Positions 7,324-14,416 of a DNA stretch of 64,000 nucleotides are shown here, one piece after another; the first letter of the stretch is position 1, and each line of letters starts with the position of its first letter. Both the position numbers and the translations under genes were made by a program. Below the pieces are notes generated by a model. It had not been told where the DNA came from. It made no database searches and saw nothing but the letters and a program-made list of their open reading frames with translations. Source of the stretch: SB11 sp037968475 (lineage in GTDB: Bacteria > Bacteroidota > Bacteroidia > UBA8524); the NCBI GenBank assembly GCA_037968475.1, contig JBBKVO010000005.1:186001-250000 (forward strand), in the 5' to 3' direction.

Positions 7324-7350
7324 TTAACAGCGGTAGGTTAGTGCTGTTAA
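7324..7350. repeat. Intergenic palindrome of the array, copy 5
   Basis: TTAACAGC / GCTGTTAA with an 11-nt loop, placed 41 bp upstream of the copy-5 start, as in the other gaps. Confidence 0.7.
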
Positions 7351-7494
7351 ATATTTTATGCTTGATTTTACTTCTAATGCAAACCTTAAAATGGTATTAA
7401 CGGTTTTTTAGCACACAATACTTTACGTATTATTACTAATGTGTAAAATATTTTCGAGTAAAATAAAGGGTAGTTATTTACGTTTTGGTATAGG

Positions 7495-7872
7495 CTATAC
7501 TATATCTACTATATAGTCTATGCCATTAAAATGCACTCTAAATACTATTACAGTACCGTCGCACAATACATAAGTGTAGTATGTTGGATTTGAAGTGTAC
7601 ATAATAGCAATGCCAACAGGTTGCGGAGGAGCACAAGTAACATCTTTAAAAGTTACTTTTAGTAAAATAAGCGGACAAGGCGCAGGATAAGGTGTTGCTG
7701 TTGATGCTGCTGGGGGTGTATTTGTAAAAACCACGCCGCCGCAACCGCCAAAATCAAAGGCTATGTTAAAAGCCGTTGTAGGGTTGTTGTTGTTTACGAT
7801 GACATTTTGGGCTATTACTTGTTGCCCAGCAACAAAAAATAGAGATAATACGAGTAGTTTTAGAATTTTCAT
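7495..7872 (-). CDS. Small secreted protein, array copy 6 (first in transcription order)
   Basis: 125 residues, signal peptide MKILKLLVLSLFFVAGQQVI, mature part like copy 5 (FGGCGGVVFTNTPP, PCPLILLKVTFKDVTCAPPQ, YTYVLCDGTV, FNGIDYIVDIV). It is the promoter-proximal member: a well-formed Bacteroidota promoter lies 27 bp upstream (7899-7929). Its upstream region lacks the palindrome found before the other five, so the palindrome belongs to the duplicated inter-gene unit. Function unknown. Confidence 0.8.
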   Translation of the reverse strand: MKILKLLVLSLFFVAGQQVIAQNVIVNNNNPTTAFNIAFDFGGCGGVVFTNTPPAASTATPYPAPCPLILLKVTFKDVTCAPPQPVGIAIMYTSNPTYYTYVLCDGTVIVFRVHFNGIDYIVDIV

Positions 7873-7898
7873 AACGTTGCAATTGTTAAAGTGTAAAC

Positions 7899-7929
7899 CA
7901 AAAGTAGTTATAAAATTTTCTTAGTCAAA
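7899..7929 (-). promoter_or_regulatory. Promoter of the secreted-protein array
   Basis: On the minus strand, TTTG (7926-7929) is followed after exactly 19 bp by TACTTTTG (7899-7906). This fits the Bacteroidota -33/-7 consensus. The array's first start codon is 27 bp further on. Confidence 0.7.
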
Positions 7930-8003
7930 GTTAATTATTGATATTTTTTCAAAAAATGCAATTAAAATCCTCTTTTGTCCAGTAAGTAAAAAAATCAGTT
8001 TAG

Positions 8004-10262
8004 CTAAAATTTTGCTGAAAGCGTTACTACAAAGCTTCTCCCGTCACTGGGTAGCAAACCGGGGCCGGGGTAGCCCGTTGCTCTGCGGGTAAAGTACATT
8101 TTGTTTTGCAGGTTGTTAACCGAAACCTTAGCTTTTAGCCTCTTATTTATATTATATGCGGTGTTGATATCAAATAAGGTATACGAGGGTACTATGCCAT
8201 TTACCCCATCAGCACTGCTAATTGTATTTAGAGCATCTGTATAGCATTTTGACACATAGCTTGTTTGTAGGGCAATGCTAAATGCTTTGTAGTGCAGATT
8301 AAGTCCGCTTCGGCTAATAATCTGGGGAGCGTTTTCAAGCTGGTTGTTTTTTATGTCTACCACTTCGGTTTTGCTGGTAGCCACCTGACCTGAAGTGTAC
8401 ACCGCCTTATTATACATTAGTGATGAGTATATAGACCAATCGAGTTTTTTGGGTTTGCCTGAGCCAATTCTTTTTTCAATAGTCTCGCCTCTAAACAAAT
8501 CAGAGTTTTGTGCAGTACGACGGTTGAATAACCGTGATGGAAAAAACTCTGCAAAAGCTTCAATACCTTGGGCAAGCGTATTACCTATATTGGTACGCAA
8601 AAACACTGTATTTCCGTTTTCTGTAAGAATTAGTTTGCCCACGCGGTTGTTGTATACCATAGCAAAGGCATTAATATCATAGTGTAAATAGTTTTTTACA
8701 TTGCCTTTAATACCTAGCTCGCTATTACTACCATAGCTATCTTTTATGTTTTGGTCAACACGGTCAAGCGGACTGTGGGGTAAAATATCAGAGTATATCA
8801 CAGGGCGATAGCTTTGTGCATAGCCACCATATATTCTTGTGTTTTCGGTTAATAAAATTTCAAAACCGCCACCCGCAAGCAGTATGTTACGGTCTAAGTT
8901 TACGGGTATATCCTCAGCCCTTAGGTTAAAATACTTGCCTGTCATTTTGGTTTTATTGCTTTCGTACCGTATACCCGCAGTAAGTAGTATTTTTTTTGAT
9001 AGCGTAAATACATTTTCGGCAAAAGCAGCCATAGCCTGCGTTTGAAATTTAATATCCAGTTGATAAGGGCTGCTAAGGTCTAGGCTAAAACGGTCAGATG
9101 TTGTGCCACCACCACGTTGGCTGCGCAGTGTGGTATTATCTGCAATACGCACACCCACTGCTACATGGTGTTTTTGTTTAAATAGGACGTACGATTGCAA
9201 TATTTTAGCCTCAGCCATATAGCTATTATAATAATCACGGTCTACAATACGGGTAGAGTTAGAATCTTTGGTGTCCACCACTGTAGGTGCTGCAATAAAC
9301 TGCACACTATTACGCTGACCTAATATTGCTGATACTGATACTTGTAGCTTTGTGTTTGTGCCCAATTGCCAATCCAATTGCAGCCCTTGTATATACATAT
9401 CGGGATTAAAATAGTTGCGGTCTCTGTTCGATTGTCTTGCATCGGCCTTAAACATGCTATCGGTCAGCCCTGCCGCAAAATGGTTTACATAGCCCATGTA
9501 CGATGCCTCGTAGTGTATTTTTACATTTTTCGTTACGTTATAGGTAACCCCTACGTGCCAAGCATCAAAATAATAATCACTGTTTTTGCGCCAACCGCTT
9601 GAGTTTCTGTGGTTATAGTAGGCATAGTATTGCCATTTACCTTTTGTACCCCCAATAGCCATATAATTACTATATAGTCCAAACGAACCTATAGTTTGTT
9701 GTATTTCGCCACTAATCGGACGGGTAGTATCACCCTGTTTCAATACATAATTTAGCATACCGCCAAATTGTTGCCCGTATTGCAAAGCACCTGTTCCTCT
9801 TACCAGTTCAATACGATCAACTGCTTGCATAGGCGGGTTATAGTGCGCCTCTGGGTAACCAAACAAATCACTGTTAAGCACAAAACCGTTTTGCCTTACA
9901 TTCATTTCCCAACTACGGTGTGGTGTTAATCCACGTGTTGAAATGCTCACTTGGTTGCCCGTGCCGTCCATTTCCCAAACCATTACACCGGGCACTTTTG
10001 CAAATACTTGGCGTGGGTTGTTTTCGGCAGTATTCATCAAATCATTAGTAATATCAACCCATTCGGTTTTTTTGCCTGCGGTTAAAGTCAAACCATTTAT
10101 CATGGGTAAGGTATAGGGCTTCAGGATTTTTTGGGAAGGCACATTTATCTCAATAAGGTTTAAGTCAAGTCTTTTAATAGTAACAGAATCATCAGATTGT
10201 GAGAAGACGGTTAAGCCTTTTATAATTAAGACTAATAATAAATAATTCCGTAATCTGTTCAT
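8004..10262 (-). CDS. TonB-dependent outer-membrane receptor, FecA-like
   Basis: 752 residues from the ATG at 10262 (a TTG two codons upstream is less likely). Signal peptide about 1-22, ending VFSQ. A plug domain lies at about 70-190 (PRQVFAKVPGVMVWEMDGTG, STRGLTPHRSWEMNVRQNG, DRIELVRGTGALQYGQQFGG), followed by a beta-barrel ending in LSAKF with a terminal Phe, as is typical of outer-membrane barrels. The plug signature and barrel repeats resemble Fe(III)-dicitrate/siderophore receptors; the true ligand is not shown. It has no N-terminal carboxypeptidase-like domain, unlike the receptor at 53.5 kb. It is transcribed toward the secreted-protein array, but that array has its own promoter in the 131-bp gap. 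A TAGTTTTG element at 10288-10295 may be its promoter. Confidence 0.9.
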   Translation of the reverse strand: MNRLRNYLLLVLIIKGLTVFSQSDDSVTIKRLDLNLIEINVPSQKILKPYTLPMINGLTLTAGKKTEWVDITNDLMNTAENNPRQVFAKVPGVMVWEMDGTGNQVSISTRGLTPHRSWEMNVRQNGFVLNSDLFGYPEAHYNPPMQAVDRIELVRGTGALQYGQQFGGMLNYVLKQGDTTRPISGEIQQTIGSFGLYSNYMAIGGTKGKWQYYAYYNHRNSSGWRKNSDYYFDAWHVGVTYNVTKNVKIHYEASYMGYVNHFAAGLTDSMFKADARQSNRDRNYFNPDMYIQGLQLDWQLGTNTKLQVSVSAILGQRNSVQFIAAPTVVDTKDSNSTRIVDRDYYNSYMAEAKILQSYVLFKQKHHVAVGVRIADNTTLRSQRGGGTTSDRFSLDLSSPYQLDIKFQTQAMAAFAENVFTLSKKILLTAGIRYESNKTKMTGKYFNLRAEDIPVNLDRNILLAGGGFEILLTENTRIYGGYAQSYRPVIYSDILPHSPLDRVDQNIKDSYGSNSELGIKGNVKNYLHYDINAFAMVYNNRVGKLILTENGNTVFLRTNIGNTLAQGIEAFAEFFPSRLFNRRTAQNSDLFRGETIEKRIGSGKPKKLDWSIYSSLMYNKAVYTSGQVATSKTEVVDIKNNQLENAPQIISRSGLNLHYKAFSIALQTSYVSKCYTDALNTISSADGVNGIVPSYTLFDINTAYNINKRLKAKVSVNNLQNKMYFTRRATGYPGPGLLPSDGRSFVVTLSAKF

Positions 10263-10450
10263 AATCAATCGTATTAAATGTGTAGGACAAAACTAACTAA
10301 TGAGTGTTTTTATACTGTTGCCAATTTATATTATGACACAAAATTGACAATTGACGAAATGAATGACTAAAACCACCTTTTGTAAAATATTTTATAGCTG
10401 ATATATGCCAGTAAAGTATTGTATCACTATATAATGCTCCAATAGTTTGC

Positions 10451-10458
10451 TAACTTTG
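10451..10458 (+). promoter_or_regulatory. Bacteroidota -7 element upstream of sucA
   Basis: TAACTTTG followed by CACACC matches the TAnnTTTG core and downstream context often seen in this phylum. It lies 45 bp upstream of the sucA ATG. A -33 box is not evident. Confidence 0.5.
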
Positions 10459-10503
10459 CACACCTTTTTATTTTACAAAGAAACTTTATAGCCGATAGAA
10501 GAT

Positions 10504-13245
10504 ATGGTTGAACATTCTTATTTGAGCAACGCCGACGTTAGTGTGCTTGACGATTTGTATAAACAATATGCTGCCGACCCTGAATCGGTAGATTTTGGTT
10601 GGAAGAAATTTTTTGAAGGATTTGATGTTGGTCAAGGCCGAGATGGTGACAGTAGCGCATCACAACCCGTATCAGAAAATGTGCTGAAGGAAATAAATGT
10701 ACTTAATTTGATAAAAGACTACCGCACACGCGGACATCTGTTTACCAAAACAAATCCTGTACGCGATCGCCGTAAATATTCTCCTACAATGGATATTAAA
10801 AACTTTGGTTTAAGTGATAAAGACTTAGATACTGTTTTTAATGCAGGTGTTGAAATAGGTATAGGCCCAGCCAAACTTAAAGATATTATAACGCTGCTTG
10901 AAAATACCTATTGCCAAAGTATTGGGGCTGAGTTTATATACATACGCGAACCTGAAAAGGTAAAATGGCTGGAGCAAAAAATGGAAGGCCGCCAAAACAA
11001 ACCTACTTTTAGTATTGAAGAGAAAAGGCATATACTAAACAAGCTAAACAAGGCGGTAATGTTTGAGAGTTTTTTGCACACAAAATTTGTAGGCCAAAAG
11101 CGTTTCTCACTTGAGGGTTTAGAGACTCTTATACCTGCTTTGGATTCTATAATAGAGTATGGTTCTGAAAATCAGGCCGAAGAGTTTGTTATAGGCATGG
11201 CACACCGCGGTAGGCTAAATGTGCTTGCCAATATATTGGGAAAATCATACAAAGATATTTTTAAAGAGTTTGAAGGCAAAGCCTACGAAGAAGCCCTTTT
11301 TGAGGGTGATGTAAAATACCATTTAGGCTACTCTAGCGATGCTACTACCCGCAATGGTAAAAGCGTACATATAAGCCTGTCGCCAAACCCTTCGCACTTA
11401 GAAACCGTTAACCCCGTTGTTGAAGGGATTACCCGCGCCAAGCTGGATAGCAAACACAAGGGTGATATAGATAAGATAATACCCATACTTATACATGGTG
11501 ATGCTTCATTGTCAGGACAAGGTATAGTATACGAGGTAGGCCAAATGGCAGGTTTAGATGCCTATAATGTGGGTGGAACTATACATATAGCTGCCAACAA
11601 CCAAATTGGTTTTACCACCAACTATACCGACGGGCGTACCAGTACCTACTGTACTGATGTAGCAAAAGTTACCCTTTGCCCGGTATTTCACGTAAATGCT
11701 GATGATGTTGAGGCGGTGGTATACACCATACAACTGGCATTAGAATTTAGGCAAAAATTTAATACCGATGTTTACCTAGACCTTTTGGGTTATCGTAAAT
11801 ACGGGCATAACGAGGGAGACGAACCCCGTTTTACCCAACCATTATTATACAAAGCCATTGGCAACCATGCCAACCCTCGCGAGATATACGTTAAAAAACT
11901 GCAAGAAGGCGGTAGTATAGAAGTACAGTTAGCTAAAGAAATGGAACTGGCCTTTAAAAAAGAACTGCAACAAATTTTAGATACTGCCAAAACCGAAGAG
12001 GCTACCCAAGTATCAAGTTTTATAAAAAATGTGTGGGATGGTTATACCAGTGCCAATGCTGCTGATGCAAAACCCAACCCGAAAACTGCGGTTACCGAAA
12101 AACAGTTTTTAAGCATAGCCCAAAAAACAACCCAAATACCTGCTGATTTTACTCCCTTTAAAAAAGTAGCCAAGTTGTTTGCCGATCGTCAAAAGATGAT
12201 TGAGGACGACAATTATGATTGGGCTATGGGCGAACTTATGGCCTATGCTACTTTGCTAAGTGAGGGGCATAATGTGCGTATGAGCGGGCAAGATTGCGAG
12301 CGCGGTACTTTTAGCCACCGTCATGCGATAATAAAGGAAGACCCAGAATTTAGCGGGACTGACCAAGAGCATCCTGAAAAGGAATACACGCCATTAAATA
12401 ATATTAGCGATAAGCAAGCCCGATTTGAAATATACAACTCGTTACTAAGCGAGTATGCTGTAATGGGTTTTGAGTATGGCTATTCTATGGCAACACCTAA
12501 TAGCCTTACTTTATGGGAAGCCCAATTTGGTGATTTTGTAAACGGAGCGCAAATAATAATAGACCAGTACCTAAGTGCTGCCGAAGCCAAATGGAAAACC
12601 TATAGTGGTCTAGTACTGTTATTACCACACGGACACGAGGGACAAGGCCCCGAGCACTCATCGGCAAGGGTAGAACGCTTTTTGCAATTGTGTGCCAACA
12701 ACAATATGCAGGTTGCCAATTGTACCACACCAGCAAGCCTTTTCCACTTGTTGCGTCGTCAAATGCACCGCAATTTCCGTACGCCCATAGTATTAATGAC
12801 TCCAAAAAGTTTGCTACGCCATTCGCAGTGCGTTAGCAAGCTGGAAGATTTTACCAAAGGCAGCTTTATGCCTCTTATTGATGACAGCGCAGCCAAAGCT
12901 GCAAGCACAAAAAGAGTATTGGTATGTAGTGGTAAAATATATTACGATTTGTTTAACCGTCGCGAAGAATTAAAACGCAACGATGTAGCCATAGTTCGTT
13001 TAGAAGAATTATATCCATTGCCTGAGGCTGAACTGGAAGCAGTGCGTAAAAAATACAACAAGGCACAGTTTTACTGGGTACAAGAAGAACCCAAAAACCA
13101 AGGTGCATACACCTACCTGTTGCGCTACGAGGATAACTTTGATATGAAGGTAATAGCCCGCAAATCAAGCCCATCACCAGCCACAGGGATAGCCAAAATA
13201 CACGCTAAAGAGCAAGAAGAATTATTGCAACAAGCATTTGCATAG
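10504..13245 (+). CDS. sucA: 2-oxoglutarate dehydrogenase E1 component
   Basis: 913 residues. Thiamine-diphosphate-dependent decarboxylase of the TCA-cycle 2-oxoglutarate dehydrogenase complex; it passes the succinyl group to E2. The N-terminal E2-binding segment LSNADVSVLDDLYKQY is present. Next come the active-site block FVIGMAHRGRLNVL (about 230), SLSPNPSHLETVNPVVEG, LIHGDASLSGQG and HIAANNQIGFTT for cofactor and metal binding, and YRKYGHNEGDEP. The C-terminal transketolase domain contains GQDCERGTFSHRH, LPHGHEGQGPEHSSARVERF and EEPKNQGAY. Length and domains are normal for the family. No sucB follows, so E2 must be encoded elsewhere. The gene is convergent with era and shares a bidirectional terminator. 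Confidence 0.97.
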   Translation: MVEHSYLSNADVSVLDDLYKQYAADPESVDFGWKKFFEGFDVGQGRDGDSSASQPVSENVLKEINVLNLIKDYRTRGHLFTKTNPVRDRRKYSPTMDIKNFGLSDKDLDTVFNAGVEIGIGPAKLKDIITLLENTYCQSIGAEFIYIREPEKVKWLEQKMEGRQNKPTFSIEEKRHILNKLNKAVMFESFLHTKFVGQKRFSLEGLETLIPALDSIIEYGSENQAEEFVIGMAHRGRLNVLANILGKSYKDIFKEFEGKAYEEALFEGDVKYHLGYSSDATTRNGKSVHISLSPNPSHLETVNPVVEGITRAKLDSKHKGDIDKIIPILIHGDASLSGQGIVYEVGQMAGLDAYNVGGTIHIAANNQIGFTTNYTDGRTSTYCTDVAKVTLCPVFHVNADDVEAVVYTIQLALEFRQKFNTDVYLDLLGYRKYGHNEGDEPRFTQPLLYKAIGNHANPREIYVKKLQEGGSIEVQLAKEMELAFKKELQQILDTAKTEEATQVSSFIKNVWDGYTSANAADAKPNPKTAVTEKQFLSIAQKTTQIPADFTPFKKVAKLFADRQKMIEDDNYDWAMGELMAYATLLSEGHNVRMSGQDCERGTFSHRHAIIKEDPEFSGTDQEHPEKEYTPLNNISDKQARFEIYNSLLSEYAVMGFEYGYSMATPNSLTLWEAQFGDFVNGAQIIIDQYLSAAEAKWKTYSGLVLLLPHGHEGQGPEHSSARVERFLQLCANNNMQVANCTTPASLFHLLRRQMHRNFRTPIVLMTPKSLLRHSQCVSKLEDFTKGSFMPLIDDSAAKAASTKRVLVCSGKIYYDLFNRREELKRNDVAIVRLEELYPLPEAELEAVRKKYNKAQFYWVQEEPKNQGAYTYLLRYEDNFDMKVIARKSSPSPATGIAKIHAKEQEELLQQAFA

Positions 13246-13265
13246 TGTTTTCTTCAAACCTAATA

Positions 13266-13301
13266 AAACACAAAAGGCCTTGTTAGAGGCCTTTTGTGTT
13301 T
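13266..13301. terminator. Bidirectional terminator between sucA and era
   Basis: A perfect 15-bp stem (AAACACAAAAGGCCT and its complement) has a 6-nt loop and A/T-rich flanks on both sides. It lies 20 bp after sucA and 27 bp after the end of era. Confidence 0.88.
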
Positions 13302-13328
13302 ATAAACGATATAATAAGTGTTGGCAGG

Positions 13329-14213
13329 TTAATCCTCGTAGCCAAACTCTTTTAAAGAGCTTTTGGTGCTACGCCACTTCTCTTTCACCTTCACCAACAT
13401 TTCTAAAAATACCTTTTTACCAAAAAAGTTCTCCATTTCTTTGCGGGCGGCTGTACCTGTATTTTTCAGTGCAGCACCTCTTTCGCCAATCATAATACCT
13501 TTTTGCGATTCGCGCTCTACCATTATTATAGCTCCAATGCGCAGCAGTTCGGGCTCGTCTTTAAAATGCTCAATCACTACCTCGGTGCTATATGGTATTT
13601 CTTTTTTGTACCTAAAAAATATTTTTTCGCGCAAAATTTCGGCGGCAAAAAACTTTTCAGGTTTGTCCGTCAACTGGTCTTTAGGATAGTAGGGGGGAGA
13701 TACGGGCAGGTAGCTTACCAACTCGGCCAATAAAGCCTGTGTATTAAACTTATTTAAGGCTGATATAGGTACTATCGAGCTAAAATCAAACAAGTTCCTC
13801 CAGTATTCAGCCTTTAGCTTAACTTCTTCTTGATCTATAGTATCTACCTTGTTTAGTGCCAAAACCACAGGTGCTTTGCCTTTTTTCAAACGGCTAAGGG
13901 CTTCGGCGGGTATATCTTTTTCGCCAACTTCGGCTATATACAATACCACATCAGCACCTTCAAGGCTTTCATCAACAAAGCGCATCATGCTTTTTTGCAA
14001 ACCATACTGCGGGTCTATAATACCTGGGGTATCGTTAAATACCACTTGGTACTCTTCGGTATTGATAATACCCATTATTCTGTGGCGGGTGGTTTGCGCC
14101 TTTGGGGTTATTATAGATAGCTTCTCGCCTATCAGCGCATTCATCAAAGTGCTCTTGCCCACGTTGGGTTTACCAATGATGCTTACAAAGCCTGCTTTAT
14201 GTTCCATTAACAT
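13329..14213 (-). CDS. era: GTPase Era
   Basis: Ras-like GTPase with a C-terminal KH domain that binds 16S rRNA near its 3' end during 30S maturation. Motifs: G1 GKPNVGKS, G2 region TTRHRIMGI, G3 DTPG, G4 NKVD, and a KH domain with IMIGERGAALKNTGTAARKE followed by the conserved FLEMLVKVKEKW. About 294 residues from the ATG at 14213; a second in-frame ATG two codons later (14207) is equally plausible. An 18-codon upstream extension to 14267 does not look like family sequence. The start lies about 58 bp from the tRNA-fMet gene, which runs in the opposite direction. Confidence 0.95.
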   Translation of the reverse strand: MLMEHKAGFVSIIGKPNVGKSTLMNALIGEKLSIITPKAQTTRHRIMGIINTEEYQVVFNDTPGIIDPQYGLQKSMMRFVDESLEGADVVLYIAEVGEKDIPAEALSRLKKGKAPVVLALNKVDTIDQEEVKLKAEYWRNLFDFSSIVPISALNKFNTQALLAELVSYLPVSPPYYPKDQLTDKPEKFFAAEILREKIFFRYKKEIPYSTEVVIEHFKDEPELLRIGAIIMVERESQKGIMIGERGAALKNTGTAARKEMENFFGKKVFLEMLVKVKEKWRSTKSSLKEFGYED

Positions 14214-14228
14214 TTTTTTAAAGTAATG

Positions 14229-14259
14229 TTGCAAAGGTCGACAATTAGTTATACTTTTG
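14229..14259 (+). promoter_or_regulatory. Promoter of tRNA-fMet
   Basis: TTG (14229-14231), a 20-bp spacer and TACTTTTG (14252-14259), followed by CACC. The tRNA begins 12 bp downstream. Confidence 0.65.
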
Positions 14260-14270
14260 CACCTCATTAT

Positions 14271-14342
14271 TGCGGGATGGAGCAGTGGTAGCTCACCGGG
14301 CTCATAACCCGGGGGTCGTTGGTTCGAGTCCAGCTCCCGCTA
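14271..14342 (+). tRNA. Initiator tRNA-fMet (CAT)
   Basis: A complete cloverleaf with anticodon CAT. The anticodon stem ends in three consecutive G-C pairs (GGGCTCATAACCC) and the first base pair of the acceptor stem is mismatched (T1-T72). Both are hallmarks of the initiator tRNA. D-arm GAGC/GCTC and T-arm GGTTCGAGTCC are intact. CCA is not encoded. Confidence 0.93.
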
Positions 14343-14350
14343 CAAAAATT

Positions 14351-14383
14351 AAAAGCCTTTACAGAAATGTGAAGGCTTTTTTT
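14351..14383. terminator. Terminator after tRNA-fMet
   Basis: AAAAGCCTT / AAGGCTTTT stem with a 12-nt loop and a T-run on plus (through 14383). It can also serve the minus-strand gene ending at 14417. Confidence 0.82.
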
Positions 14384-14416
14384 GTTAAAGGTCAACTTGG
14401 AAGAACAAGACATTAT

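Noticed and set aside
4901..7872. The regularly spaced palindromes might be taken for a CRISPR array.
   Set aside because: The units are about 470-600 bp apart and contain protein-coding genes; there are no short direct repeats with unique spacers, and no cas genes.
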